Shown here in pieces: positions 49,602 to 59,775 of a DNA stretch of 64,000 bases; within the stretch, counting starts at the first letter, position 1; the number at the start of each line of letters is the position of its first letter. The notes under the pieces were generated by a model. The model had not been told where the DNA came from, ran no database searches, and was given only the letters and a program-made list of their open reading frames with translations. The DNA lies in the NCBI RefSeq assembly GCF_015709455.1, contig NZ_JADNQW010000005.1:1550001-1614000 (forward strand). Reading direction: 5' to 3'. A program made the position numbers and the translations under genes. Source of the stretch: Methylosinus sp. H3A (GTDB lineage: Bacteria; Pseudomonadota; Alphaproteobacteria; Rhizobiales; Beijerinckiaceae).

Positions 49602-50798
49602 ATGACGAAGACGCTAGGCGAAACCCCGAGCATTTCGCGCGAGCATGTCTCGCTCCCCGCGGGCGCGCGCCTCCTCTCCATCGATCGCCTGCGCGGGCTC
49701 GTCATCATCGTCATGGCGCTCGATCATGTGCGCGATTTCTTCGACGCCGACGCGTTGCGTTTCGATCCGACGGATCTCGACCGCACCTATCCGGCGCTGT
49801 TCCTCACGCGCTTCGTCACGCATTTCTGCGCGCCGACCTTCACCTTTCTCGCCGGCGTCTCAGCCTATCTGCATGGTCTCTCGCTCGAGGATCGCGGCGA
49901 GCGCTCGCGTTTTTTGTGGACGCGCGGCCTGTGGCTGATCCTGCTCGATATTTTCGTCGTCAGCCCGGTGTGGACGGTCGGCTCGGGCGCGATCGAGCTC
50001 GGAACCTTATGGGCGATCGGCTGCGGCATGATCGCGCTTTCGGCGCTGCTCTATCTGCCGACGCGCGTCGTGCTGGCGATCGGCGCGGCGATCCTCGCCC
50101 TGCATAATCTGTTCGACGGCGTTCATGCGGCGCAATTTGGCGATTTCGCGCCCGTGTGGAACGTGCTGCATGAGAAAGGCCCGCTGCCCTTCGGCCTGCG
50201 TGGCCATGTCTTTTATCCCGTGCTGCCCTGGATCGGCGTCATCGCGCTCGGCTATGGGCTCGCGCCGGTCTTCCTGTGGCCGCATGAGCGTCGGATGCGG
50301 GCGCTCTTGGCGCTCGGCCTCGCCTTTCTCGCGGGCTTCGCGGCTTTGCGCGTCGCCGGCGTCTATGGCGACGCGCGGCTCTGGCTGACCTATCCGGAAG
50401 GCGTCAGAACGGCGCTCTCCTTCCTCGATGTCACCAAATATCCGCCCTCGCTGCATTATGCGTTGGTGACGCTCGGCGTCGGGCTTCTGCTGCTGCCGGC
50501 GTTGGAGCGGGCGGGCGGCGCCGTGGGGCGCGTGCTGGCCACATTCGGCCGCGTTCCGCTCTTCGCCTATGTGCTGCATCTCTATGTCATTCTCGTCGCC
50601 GCTCTGGTCGTCGCGCTCGCCAAGGGCGTCGATCTGAAGGGCCTCGAGAGCGGCGGCCCGCCGCCCGAGAATTACGGCCTCGGCCTCGTCGGCGCCTATG
50701 TGATGTGGATCGCGATCATGGCGGCCATCTATCCCGCCTGCGCCTGGTTCGCGGGCGTCAAGCGGCGGCGGCGCGACTGGTGGCTGAGCTATTTGTGA
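49602..50798 (+). CDS. DUF1624/HGSNAT-like multipass membrane acyltransferase
   Basis: A 398-residue integral membrane protein with about ten helices. The N-terminal RLLSIDRLRGLVIIVMALDH and FCAPTFTFLAGVSAYL are typical of DUF1624/YeiB proteins, distantly related to heparan-alpha-glucosaminide N-acetyltransferase and OpgC-type acyltransferases. The histidine in MALDHVRDF is conserved in these acyltransferase families. The substrate is unknown; the gene stands alone. Confidence 0.85.
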   Translation: MTKTLGETPSISREHVSLPAGARLLSIDRLRGLVIIVMALDHVRDFFDADALRFDPTDLDRTYPALFLTRFVTHFCAPTFTFLAGVSAYLHGLSLEDRGERSRFLWTRGLWLILLDIFVVSPVWTVGSGAIELGTLWAIGCGMIALSALLYLPTRVVLAIGAAILALHNLFDGVHAAQFGDFAPVWNVLHEKGPLPFGLRGHVFYPVLPWIGVIALGYGLAPVFLWPHERRMRALLALGLAFLAGFAALRVAGVYGDARLWLTYPEGVRTALSFLDVTKYPPSLHYALVTLGVGLLLLPALERAGGAVGRVLATFGRVPLFAYVLHLYVILVAALVVALAKGVDLKGLESGGPPPENYGLGLVGAYVMWIAIMAAIYPACAWFAGVKRRRRDWWLSYL

Positions 50799-50837
50799 AG
50801 GGACGGCGGCGTCGTCAGCCGCCGTCCATCATTCGTC

Positions 50838-52091
50838 TCAATTGGCGTTGAGCCAGCGCAGCCCGCGGCAGGCGGCGTCATGGCCATAGAGGCCTTTGAC
50901 CAGACATTTCGCCGCATCGGGGTCGGTCTTCAGCGCCCACAGCGAGCGCGCCGTCACCGCCGTATCGGCGAAATCGCTGAACAGGCCGTCGACGCCGAGC
51001 TTGTAGAAGGTCAGATATTCATTGACCGGAACGCCCTTGTAATCGCTGGCGAGGCGGCGCTGCTCATTGCGGAACGTGTAGGGATGCACGAGCAGGCCGG
51101 CCGCATGGGCGTCGGCGACGACGGAGGTCGGCGCCAGCAGCTTGCGATCCGCCTCGTCGACGAGCCCGTCGCCATTGGCGTCGGCGCAGGCGTTGGCGAC
51201 GATCTTTATGCAGGCGGAGCTGATGAGATAGGTTTTCCACGGCCCGACGCCATCGGCATAGGTGCGAACCTCGGCGAGGCCTGCGGGCTTCAACAGATCG
51301 GCGAATTTGCCCTGGCGGCCGGCGACCGCCCAATCATAGGGCCGGTCGTAGGGCGGCGTGAAATCCAGCGAGCCGTCGGGATTGACGTCATTGGCGTCGA
51401 CGAGCTGGATCAGCCGCACCGTCGTCTTCTTGCGCAGATATTTCAGATTGGCCTGCTCGAAGCTCTGGATGAAGACGGGAGCGTGATGGTGGTTCCAGCC
51501 GTGGCGCGTCAGCACGGCGAGCAGGCGATCCTCGAGCGGCAGGCCGAGCGTCTGATGATAGGTCGGATGCTTGGTCTCGGGGTAAATGCCGATGACGCGG
51601 CCTTCGTCGCGGCTCTTGCGCTTGGCGAGCTCGATGATCTCGTCGAAGCTCGGAATGTGGAAGAGGCCGTTGAAGTCCGGGTCGCGCTCGGCGAAGGCCT
51701 GCACGGCGCCGATCTGCTTGATCTCGCTCCAGGTGAAATCGCTGACGAAATAGCCTTCCTGCTCCACGCCGTCGACGATCGCCTTGCGCTTGCGATTGGC
51801 GAATTGCGGCAGGCTCTTGACGTTGGTGGTGGCGATGATGTTCGGCTCGTGGCGGGCGATCAGCACGCCGTCCTTGGTCGAGACGAGGTCCGGCTCGATG
51901 AAATCCGCGCCGAGCTCGATCGCGAGAGCGTAGGATTCGAGCGTATGCTCCGGCACATAACCGCCGGCGCCGCGATGGCCGATGACGATGGGGCGATGCG
52001 GGCCGTCGTCGGAGGCGGCGGCGACGGGCAGAGGCGCGAGCAGCGCCGCGCAAATCAATGCGCAAGACGCGCGGGACAGAAGCTTGGTCAT
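50838..52091 (-). CDS. Secreted glycerophosphodiester phosphodiesterase (GlpQ-like)
   Basis: A 417-residue exported enzyme with signal peptide ([17 protein letters not shown]). The catalytic domain starts [20 protein letters not shown] with the histidine pair, and [18 protein letters not shown] supplies metal and catalytic residues. It would hydrolyse glycerophosphodiesters to glycerol-3-phosphate and alcohol in the periplasm. An insert near 310-330 carries an EF-hand-like loop, [12 protein letters not shown]. Start at 52091 chosen by signal peptide; the upstream frame is unrelated. Confidence 0.9.
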   Translation of the reverse strand: MTKLLSRASCALICAALLAPLPVAAASDDGPHRPIVIGHRGAGGYVPEHTLESYALAIELGADFIEPDLVSTKDGVLIARHEPNIIATTNVKSLPQFANRKRKAIVDGVEQEGYFVSDFTWSEIKQIGAVQAFAERDPDFNGLFHIPSFDEIIELAKRKSRDEGRVIGIYPETKHPTYHQTLGLPLEDRLLAVLTRHGWNHHHAPVFIQSFEQANLKYLRKKTTVRLIQLVDANDVNPDGSLDFTPPYDRPYDWAVAGRQGKFADLLKPAGLAEVRTYADGVGPWKTYLISSACIKIVANACADANGDGLVDEADRKLLAPTSVVADAHAAGLLVHPYTFRNEQRRLASDYKGVPVNEYLTFYKLGVDGLFSDFADTAVTARSLWALKTDPDAAKCLVKGLYGHDAACRGLRWLNAN

Positions 52092-52212
52092 GAAATATCC
52101 TCGAACGATGTGCTTTTGGGCGTCGGTTCGATAGACCGTCTGTCTCTCAGAGGTATGACGACAGCGCGCCGGTCTCGCTGAGACGGAAGCGATCGTCCGA
52201 GGGGGTTCCGCA

Positions 52213-52923
52213 GTGAGCGCTTTTTTGTCCCGAGACGCCGAATTTCTGTTTCCGGCGCCGGCGCCGGCCGCGCTCGTCATAGAAGGCGAGGCGAGGTGCT
52301 TTCCGGTGCGGCGCATTTTCTGCGTCGGGCAGAATTACGCCGCCCATGCGCGGGAGATGGGCAAAGACCCCTCGCGCGAGCAGCCGTTCTTTTTTTCCAA
52401 GCCCGCCGACGCCGTGGTCGCCAGCGGCGCGACCATCCCCTATCCGCCGCGCACCGCGGACCTCCACCATGAGATCGAGCTGGTCGCGGCGATCGGAAGC
52501 GGCGGCGCGGACATAGCGCGGGCGGATGCGCTCGCCCATGTGTTCGGCTATGCCGCCGGCGTCGATCTCACCCGCCGCGATCTGCAGAGCGAGGCGCGTA
52601 AGGCCGGCCGGCCGTGGGATCTCTCCAAGGGCTTCGACAATTCGGCTCCGCTCGGGGCGCTGGCGGCGGCCGAGCGCATCGGCCATCCGGCCAAGGGGCG
52701 CATCAGCCTCTCCGTCGATGGCGCGGTGCGGCAGGACGCCGATCTCTCCGACATGATCTGGAGCGTGGCGGAAATCATCGCGATCCTGTCGGGGTTCGTG
52801 CGGCTCGAGGCGGGCGATCTCATTTTCACCGGCACGCCGGCCGGCGTCGGGCCGATCGTCGCAGGAAACCATGTGACGGGCGCGATCGAGGGCGTCGGGA
52901 CAGTCGAGCTGACGGTGGCGTAG
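52213..52923 (+). CDS. Fumarylacetoacetate hydrolase family protein
   Basis: 236 residues. It carries [36 protein letters not shown] and the metal-binding ELVAAIG region with H-EIELV, typical of FAH-family hydrolases and decarboxylases such as fumarylpyruvate hydrolase, which cleave dicarbonyl compounds in aromatic degradation. Acylpyruvase activity is also common. The start is a GTG at 52213 after GGGGG. No aromatic ring-cleavage genes are nearby, so the substrate is undetermined. Confidence 0.85.
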   Translation: MSAFLSRDAEFLFPAPAPAALVIEGEARCFPVRRIFCVGQNYAAHAREMGKDPSREQPFFFSKPADAVVASGATIPYPPRTADLHHEIELVAAIGSGGADIARADALAHVFGYAAGVDLTRRDLQSEARKAGRPWDLSKGFDNSAPLGALAAAERIGHPAKGRISLSVDGAVRQDADLSDMIWSVAEIIAILSGFVRLEAGDLIFTGTPAGVGPIVAGNHVTGAIEGVGTVELTVA

Positions 52924-52948
52924 CCCTACCTCCCCCTCGCCCCCGCGA

Positions 52949-52979
52949 CGTCCTGGCCGGGCTTGTCCCGGCCAGGACG
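52949..52979. repeat. REP-like palindrome (13-bp arms)
   Basis: CGTCCTGGCCGGG, loop CTTGT, CCCGGCCAGGACG: a perfect palindrome 28 bases after the FAH gene. The core TGGCCGGGCTTGTCCCGGCCA is a dispersed intergenic repeat in many Rhizobiales genomes, so this is likely a REP element; it may also end transcription. Confidence 0.8.
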
Positions 52980-53125
52980 GCCGCAGCGTCTCGCGATGTT
53001 TGAATCCGATAGTCCTCGAGGGAGAGGGTCGGCGCTCCGCGCCGCTTGCGGCGGCGATATTGCTTCGCAGCGCGAAAGCTGATTAGTCCTGTCCCACTTA
53101 CGAAGCTCCCGGGGATGAAGCGGGA

Positions 53126-54682
53126 ATGAACCACTCACAGCGGCCGCCGAAGCCGATCGGCGCGGCCGTCCCGGCGCCCGCCGACGCCTCTCCCGCGGAT
53201 CTCGATCCCACGGATTGGGAGGCGTTCCGCGCCGAGAGCCATCGTGCGCTCGACCAGATGATCGACCATCTCGCCACTCTGCGCGAGCGGCCGGTCTGGC
53301 GCGAGCCCTCAGCGGAAGCGCGCGAGCGCTTCCGGCGCCCGCTGCCGGCCGAAGGGCGGGGGCTTCCCGCCGCGCTCGCCGATTTCGAGCGTTTCATCCA
53401 GCCTTACGCCAATGGCAATATCCATCCGCTGTTCATGGGCTGGGCGCAGGGGGCGGGCACGCCCGTCGGCATGGTGGCGGAAATGCTCGCCGCCGGGCTC
53501 AACTCCAATTGCGGCGGCCGCAATCACATCGCGCTCGACGTCGAGCGGCAGATCGCCGCCTGGATGGCGCAAGCTTTCGGCTTCCCTCTGGACGCCTCCG
53601 GCGTCTTCGTCACCGGCACGTCGATCGCCAATTTCCTCTCGCTTCTGGTCGCGCGCGAGCATGCGCTCGGCGAGAAGAATGTGCGCAAGAACGGGCTGAA
53701 GGCGCTCGAGGAGCAGCTCGTCGCCTATGCCTCGCGCGAGGCGCATAATTGCGTGCGGCAGGCGATGGAGCTGGCCGGCCTCGGCGCGCGCCATCTGCGG
53801 CTCATCGAATCGGACGGCGCACGCTCGCTGCGCATCGACGAGCTGCGCCGCGCCATCGCCGAGGATCGCGCCGCGGGGCTGCATCCGTTTCTCGTCGTCG
53901 GCACGGCGGGCTCGGTCGACACGGGCGCGATCGACGATCTCGACGCGCTCGCCGACATAGCGAAGGCCGAAGACCTCTGGTTCCACATAGACGGCGCCTT
54001 CGGAGCGCTGGCCATTCTGTCGCCGGCGCTGAAGCCGCTGGTGAAGGGCCTCGAGCGCGCCGACTCCATCGCCTTCGATTTCCACAAATGGCTGCATGTC
54101 CCCTATGACGCGGGCTTCTTCCTGGTGCGCGACCCGGAGGCGCATCGCCGCGCCTTCGCCGCCAACGCGGCCTATCTCACGCGCGCGCCGCGTGGGCTCG
54201 CGGCCGGCGAGATTTGGCCCTGCGATCTCGGCGCCGATCTCTCGCGCGGCTTTCGCGCGCTGAAGACCTGGTTCACGATAGAAGTCTTCGGGACCGAGCG
54301 TCTCGGCGCCTGCATCGAAAAAAGCTGCGCTCTGGCGCAGCGGCTGCGTGGCCATATCGAGGCCTCGCAGACTTTCGAGATGCGCGCGCCGGTGGCGCTC
54401 AATGTCGTGTGCTTCGGCGTGAAGGACGACGACGAGGCGGGGCGTCTCAATCGCGAGATCGTGATGGAGCTGCATGAGAGCGGCGAGGCGGCGCCATCGC
54501 TGACGCTGCTCGACGGCCATCCGACGATCCGCGCGGCGATCTTCAATCACCGCACGCAGGAGGCGGACATAGACGCCTTCATGCAGATGCTGGAGCGCGC
54601 CGCGCAACGCGCCCGCGGCGAGCCGCCGCTGGAGCCGCTGCCGACGCCGCGCGAGGAGGGCGCGCCGCTGTCGCAGGATTGA
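53126..54682 (+). CDS. PLP-dependent group II amino acid decarboxylase (aromatic L-amino acid decarboxylase-like)
   Basis: A 518-residue decarboxylase. PLP contacts include VTGTSIANFLSLLVAR, WFHIDGAFGALA and the Schiff-base lysine in FDFHKWLHVPYDAG. It resembles aromatic-amino-acid and related group II decarboxylases; the N-terminal extension and proline-rich C-terminus are not shared by all. The substrate (tyrosine, tryptophan, dopa, or a diaminobutyrate-like amine) is not predictable. Stands between a REP-like repeat and a rhomboid gene. Confidence 0.88.
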   Translation: MNHSQRPPKPIGAAVPAPADASPADLDPTDWEAFRAESHRALDQMIDHLATLRERPVWREPSAEARERFRRPLPAEGRGLPAALADFERFIQPYANGNIHPLFMGWAQGAGTPVGMVAEMLAAGLNSNCGGRNHIALDVERQIAAWMAQAFGFPLDASGVFVTGTSIANFLSLLVAREHALGEKNVRKNGLKALEEQLVAYASREAHNCVRQAMELAGLGARHLRLIESDGARSLRIDELRRAIAEDRAAGLHPFLVVGTAGSVDTGAIDDLDALADIAKAEDLWFHIDGAFGALAILSPALKPLVKGLERADSIAFDFHKWLHVPYDAGFFLVRDPEAHRRAFAANAAYLTRAPRGLAAGEIWPCDLGADLSRGFRALKTWFTIEVFGTERLGACIEKSCALAQRLRGHIEASQTFEMRAPVALNVVCFGVKDDDEAGRLNREIVMELHESGEAAPSLTLLDGHPTIRAAIFNHRTQEADIDAFMQMLERAAQRARGEPPLEPLPTPREEGAPLSQD

Positions 54683-54772
54683 CGGAAGCCGCGAGTCCGC
54701 CATCTAGGCGGCCCGAGATATTTCGGCTAAGCTTACGCCGACGTCACATCTATATAGCGGCGAGTGTATTTC

Positions 54773-56401
54773 ATGACGGTCGAACAATCCACGCGCGTCG
54801 AGATCCGGCGTGCGACCAAAAAGCTTATGCTGATCTTCGTCGGCAGCCTGGTCTTCACCGCAGGCGGCGTCTTCATGACGCTTCACCCGGACGAACGTCA
54901 CGGCCTCGCGGCGGGCGTGCTGGTTCTCGCCTTTTTCGGTCTCTGCGCGCTGGCCGCGCTCTGGCAGCTGATCCAGGCGCGAAAGCCCGCCTTCATTCTC
55001 ACGGATCGCGATTTCTCCAGCCCCTCGATCGTGAGCGGCCCGGTTTCCTGGGGCGATGTTCAGAACGTCTATACGAGCGTCGCCAACAATCAGAAACTCC
55101 TGCATCTCACTCTCTATCCGGTCGCCGCGGATCGGCTGGAGCGCGCCGGATTTTTAGCGTCGCTCGGGGGACTTTTCGGTTGGCGCAGCCGCGAGATCGT
55201 TTTTCCGCTCTCCCTGTTGGACGTCGAGCCGGACAAATTGACGATGTTCGTCGCGACCAGAGTGGAGGAGGCCAAGGCGCAGCAGACGCCGGAAGCGGCG
55301 GCGCTCGCGCGCGAGAGCGCGCCCGCCGAGCCGAAAGTCGCGCGCGTCGCGCCTTATTTCTCGATCGCGCTCGCGGTCATTCTCGCCGCGATCTTCGCCT
55401 GCGAGCTGGCCTTCGCGCCCTTTCCGGCGACGGACGCCATTACGCCGGCGGTCGGAACTCTGGTCGCCATGGGCGGCTCGTCGCTCGCCGCTGTTCGCGA
55501 GGGCGAATGGTGGCGATTGTTCACTGCGCCGCTGCTGCATGGCGGGTTGTTTCATTTGCTGCTCAATGTCGTCGCGCTGATCGCGGCCGGCTCGCAATTG
55601 GAGCGTCTCGTCGGGGCGGCCTGGTTCGCCGGCGTTTTCTGCGTCGGCGCGCTCGCCGGCTCGACGGCCTCCATCTTCGTCAACCCACCGGATATCGTCG
55701 GCGTCGGCGCGTCCGGCGGCGTCGTGGCTCTGTTCGCGGCGACGGCGGTCGCGAGCTTTCGCTTTCCGCCGGGGCCGGAGCGCAACAATCTCCTCACCGG
55801 CTCGTTTCAGATTCTGCTGCCCTCCTTGCTGCCGCTCGTTTCGATCAGTCACGGCGCGCATATCGATTATGCCGCGCATTTCGGCGGCGCGGCCGGAGGC
55901 TTGCTCTGCGGGCTGGCGCTTTTGCCGCTCTGGCCGATCGATCGGCCGCGGCCCGCATTCGACAAATTGCCGGCGGCGCTCGCGGCGGCTTTCTTCGCCG
56001 TCGCGCTCGGCTCTGCAACGCTCATCCCGCCGCGCCTCGCGCAAGTCCAACTTCTCGCTCCCGACTTTCCGGCCGATTGGGAAAAGGCCAAGGCGGGCGC
56101 TGCTGCGACGCTCGCGCGCAACCCGCGCGACCCGCGCGCGCGTCTCGCGCACGCGGCCTGGCTGATCGATCATGGATCGGCCGCAGCGGCGGAAAAGGAA
56201 TTGCGCGAAGCGCTCGCCGATAAGCAGGCGCTGGCCATCCCTGTTTTGAACCATATGGAGGCGCGTGTCCGGCTGATGCTCGCTGCGCTGCTCCACGATG
56301 GACAGCCGCAGGAGGCGCGCAACATCGCCGCGCCGATTTGCGCGTCGGCGCTGCCGGATTCTCTCGCGAATTACCGCAAATCGACCGGGCTCTGTCCCTG
56401 A
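54773..56401 (+). CDS. Rhomboid-family protease fused to an N-terminal two-helix/PH-like region and a C-terminal helical tail
   Basis: A 542-residue membrane protein. Residues 1-150: two membrane helices followed by a ILTDRDFSSPSIVSGPVSWG region that looks like the STM3941/PH-like family. Residues about 195-425 form a rhomboid core with LLHGGLFHLLLNVVALIAAG, the active serine in GVGASGGVVALF and the active histidine in YAAHFGGAAGGL. A C-terminal region has an additional hydrophobic helix and a soluble tail with TPR-like pattern (ARLAHAAWLIDHGSAAAAE). An earlier GTG at 54764 is possible. Role: intramembrane proteolysis, substrate unknown. Confidence 0.85.
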   Translation: MTVEQSTRVEIRRATKKLMLIFVGSLVFTAGGVFMTLHPDERHGLAAGVLVLAFFGLCALAALWQLIQARKPAFILTDRDFSSPSIVSGPVSWGDVQNVYTSVANNQKLLHLTLYPVAADRLERAGFLASLGGLFGWRSREIVFPLSLLDVEPDKLTMFVATRVEEAKAQQTPEAAALARESAPAEPKVARVAPYFSIALAVILAAIFACELAFAPFPATDAITPAVGTLVAMGGSSLAAVREGEWWRLFTAPLLHGGLFHLLLNVVALIAAGSQLERLVGAAWFAGVFCVGALAGSTASIFVNPPDIVGVGASGGVVALFAATAVASFRFPPGPERNNLLTGSFQILLPSLLPLVSISHGAHIDYAAHFGGAAGGLLCGLALLPLWPIDRPRPAFDKLPAALAAAFFAVALGSATLIPPRLAQVQLLAPDFPADWEKAKAGAAATLARNPRDPRARLAHAAWLIDHGSAAAAEKELREALADKQALAIPVLNHMEARVRLMLAALLHDGQPQEARNIAAPICASALPDSLANYRKSTGLCP

Positions 56402-56539
56402 CCGTGAACGGCGTCGTTCGGCGCCGTCGTCGCGGCCGGCCGGCGCCGCGCGTCCGCCGGGGGCTTCATCTTTCGCGCGTCTTGCTCTAATACCTCCGGC
56501 CTCGGGCCGCCGGCCCTGAGCCCCGAAGGGAAGAGACAC

Positions 56540-57671
56540 ATGCGCGCCGAGCCGCTTGCGCTGAAAGAACAGATCGAGCAGTCCATGGGACTGCTGAGGA
56601 GGCATCTTTGACGTCGAGACTTCAACGCGCCGTCTCGCCGAGCTGAACGCCAGGGTCGAGGATCCCGATCTCTGGAACGACGCCGAAGCCGCGCAGAAGA
56701 TCATGCGCGAGCGCACCCAGCTCGAGGATCAGCTCGGCTCCATCGCGCGGCTCGACCGCGACCTCGAGGACGCCATCACCCTCGTCGAGCTCGGCGAGGC
56801 AGAGAATGACGCCGACACCGAGAAGGAAGGCATCGCCCAGCTAGAGGCGCTGCTGAAGGAGGCGCGCGAGCGTCAGATCGAGGCGCTGTTCTCGGGCGAG
56901 GCCGACGGCAACGACACTTTCATCGAAGTGCATTCGGGCGCCGGCGGCACCGAGAGCTGCGACTGGGCGCGCATGCTGTTCCGCATGTATGCGCGGTGGG
57001 CGGAGCGCAAGAAGTTCAAGGTCGAGGTGATCGAGGAGACCGCCGGCGACGAGGCCGGCATCAAATCGGCCACGCTGCTCATCAAGGGCATGAACGCCCA
57101 TGGTTGGGCCAAGACCGAATCCGGCGTGCATCGCCTCGTGCGCATCTCGCCTTTCGACTCCAATGCGCGGCGGCACACGAGCTTCGCCTCGGTCTGGGTC
57201 TATCCGGTCGTCGACGACAAGATCGATGTGCAGATCAACGAGTCCGATTGCCGCATCGACACCTATCGCTCGTCGGGCGCGGGCGGCCAGCACGTCAACA
57301 CGACGGATTCGGCCATTCGCATCACCCATATTCCGACCGGCATCGTCGTCGCCTGTCAGGCGGAGCGTTCGCAGCACAAGAACCGAGCGACCGCCTGGAA
57401 CATGCTGCGCGCGCGCATTTATGAGCAAGAGCTCGAGAAGCGCGAGGCGGAGGCCAACGCCATCGAAGCGTCGAAGACCGACATCGGCTGGGGCCATCAG
57501 ATTCGCAGCTATGTGCTGCAGCCCTATCAGCTGGTGAAGGATTTGCGCACCGGCCACACCTCCGGCACGCCGGGCGAGGTGCTGGACGGCGAGCTCGACG
57601 ATTTCATGCAGGCCTCTCTCGCCCAGCGCGTGCTCGGCGGCGGGCCGGAGAAGGTCGAGGACGTCGAATAA
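56540..57671 (+). CDS. prfB: Peptide chain release factor 2, with programmed +1 frameshift
   Basis: RF2 recognises UAA and UGA stop codons. The first 23 codons ([19 protein letters not shown]...) end at CTT TGA C at 56606-56612, with AGGAGG at 56597-56602, the classic RF2 autoregulation site; a +1 shift at CTT continues as [12 protein letters not shown] and gives 376 residues. The SPF tripeptide in [12 protein letters not shown] selects stop codons and GGQ in [15 protein letters not shown] triggers hydrolysis. Written as one gene despite the two frames. Confidence 0.96.
56597..56612 (+). promoter_or_regulatory. prfB: prfB programmed frameshift site
   Basis: Internal Shine-Dalgarno AGGAGG, three-base spacer CAT, slippery CTT, then TGA C. 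The arrangement is identical in spacing to the E. coli site (AGGGGG TAT CTT TGA C). When RF2 is low, the UGA is decoded slowly and the ribosome shifts +1, making more RF2. Confidence 0.95.
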
Positions 57672-57720
57672 TCTTTCGGCGCGAGGGCCTCGTCCTCGCC
57701 CAATCGCTGAGGACAAACAA

Positions 57721-57753
57721 AAAGGGCGGCCTTTCGGCCGCCCTTTCGTTTCT
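57721..57753. terminator. Bidirectional terminator between prfB and glnA
   Basis: AAAGGGCGGCC, loop TTTC, GGCCGCCCTTT, then CGTTTCT. A perfect 11-bp stem with A-rich and T-rich flanks on the two strands (ACAAACAAAA before it), placed between two convergent genes. Confidence 0.9.
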
Positions 57754-57769
57754 ACGGATCGCGAAGCGA

Positions 57770-59179
57770 TCAGTAGGAATAATACATGTCATACTCGACC
57801 GGATGCGGCGCCATCTCGAAGCGATAGACGTCCTGATACTTCAGGTCGATGTAGGCGTGGATGAAGTCCTCGTTGAAGACGCCGCCGGCCGTCAGGAAGG
57901 CGTAGTCGGCCTTCAGGCTGTCGAGCGCCTCGCGCAGCGAGCCGCAGACCGTCGGGATCGCCTTCAGCTCCTCCGGCGGCAGGTCGTAGAGATCCTTGTC
58001 CGAGGGCTGGCCCGGATCGATCTTGTTGGCGATGCCGTCGAGACCCGCCATCAGCATGGCCGAGAAGGCGAGATAGGGATTCGCCGTCGGATCGGGGAAG
58101 CGAACCTCGACGCGCTTCGCCTTCGGGCTGGTCGCGAAGGGGATGCGGCAGGAGGCCGAGCGGTTGCGCGACGAATAGGCGAGCAGCACCGGAGCCTCGA
58201 AGCCCGGAACCAGGCGCTTATAGGAGTTCGTCGACGGATTGGTGAAGGCGTTCAGCGCCTTGGCGTGCTTGATGATGCCGCCGATATACCACAGGCATTC
58301 CTGGGACAGGCCGGCGTATTTGTCGCCGGCGAACACCGGCTTGCCTTCCTTCCAGATCGACTGGTGGACGTGCATGCCGGAGCCATTGTCGCCATAGACG
58401 GGCTTGGGCATGAAGGTCGCCGTCTTGCCGTAGGAATGCGCGACCTGATGGATGGCGTATTTGTAGATCTGCAGATGATCGGCGACGGTGACCAGCGTCG
58501 CGAATTTCAGACCCAGCTCATGCTGCGCGGAAGCGACCTCGTGATGGTGCTTCTCGACGGCGACGCCCATGGACGCCATGGCCGCCAGCATCTCGCCGCG
58601 CATGTCCTGAGCGGAGTCGATCGGCGGGACCGGGAAATAGCCGCCCTTGGTGCGCACGCGATGGCCGAGATTGCCGCCCTCATAGGCGGTGTCGGAATTG
58701 GTGGGCAGCTCGACGGAGTCGACGGTGAAGCCGGTGTTGTAGGGGTCGGTCGAGAAGCGCACGTCGTCGAAGACGAAGAATTCGGCTTCCGGGCCGAAGA
58801 ACGAGGTGTCGCCGACGCCGGTCGCCTGAAGATAGGCCTGGGCCTTCTTGGCGATGCCGCGCGGGTCGCGGTTATAGGGCTGGCCGGTCGTGGGCTCGAC
58901 GACGTCGCAGACGATCGACAAAGTGGAGGCGGCGAAGAAGGGGTCGTGCGTGACGGTCGAGAGATCGGGCAGGAGCGTCATGTCCGACTCGTTGATCGCC
59001 TTCCAGCCGGCGATGGAGGAGCCGTCGAACATGATGCCTTCGTTCAGCGCTTCCTCGTCGACGATCGACACGTCGAAGGTGACGTGCTGCCACTTGCCGC
59101 GCGGATCCGTGAAGCGGAAATCCACATATTTTACGTCATTGTCGGCGATCTGCTTGAGAACGTCCTTGGCCGTTGTCAT
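57770..59179 (-). CDS. glnA: Glutamine synthetase type I
   Basis: ATP-dependent synthesis of glutamine from glutamate and ammonia, 469 residues, forming a dodecamer. [18 protein letters not shown] near residue 50, the ATP/metal segment [30 protein letters not shown] and the NRSASCRIP signature are intact. The adenylylation loop is [10 protein letters not shown] with the target tyrosine near 397, so activity can be turned down by GlnE. It follows glnB on the same strand by 97 bases, typical of alphaproteobacterial glnBA. Confidence 0.98.
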   Translation of the reverse strand: MTTAKDVLKQIADNDVKYVDFRFTDPRGKWQHVTFDVSIVDEEALNEGIMFDGSSIAGWKAINESDMTLLPDLSTVTHDPFFAASTLSIVCDVVEPTTGQPYNRDPRGIAKKAQAYLQATGVGDTSFFGPEAEFFVFDDVRFSTDPYNTGFTVDSVELPTNSDTAYEGGNLGHRVRTKGGYFPVPPIDSAQDMRGEMLAAMASMGVAVEKHHHEVASAQHELGLKFATLVTVADHLQIYKYAIHQVAHSYGKTATFMPKPVYGDNGSGMHVHQSIWKEGKPVFAGDKYAGLSQECLWYIGGIIKHAKALNAFTNPSTNSYKRLVPGFEAPVLLAYSSRNRSASCRIPFATSPKAKRVEVRFPDPTANPYLAFSAMLMAGLDGIANKIDPGQPSDKDLYDLPPEELKAIPTVCGSLREALDSLKADYAFLTAGGVFNEDFIHAYIDLKYQDVYRFEMAPHPVEYDMYYSY

Positions 59180-59276
59180 GTCGTGGAGCCTTCATTTCGA
59201 TGTGGACGGTCGAGTCCTAGTGTAGGGACGCGAATGTCAGCCGCGGGGCGGCGGGGCGTAGCGAATTCGGCGCCGG

Positions 59277-59615
<339 letters not shown>

Positions 59616-59775
59616 TCACCTTTCCCCGCATCCCGACTCGAGGTTCCCCGAGAACGCATCCGCCTCACCGAAGAACCGCCGCGCTTCTATCATTTGTCAC
59701 AAAAAGGCGCCATGCCGAAAATCAGCGACTATGCCCAATAGAAGGGCGCTGGCGCCTGATAGACAATCAGTTTGC

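Noticed and set aside
56703..57671. prfB starting at the internal ATG
   Set aside because: Upstream 23 codons plus AGGAGG and CTT TGA C show a programmed frameshift start at 56540; the internal ATG would remove a conserved part of domain 1.
59616..59770. Sigma54 promoter for glnB
   Set aside because: TGGCGCC followed by TTTTTGTG at about the right place lacks the GC of the -12 element at 10-base spacing; not reported as a promoter.
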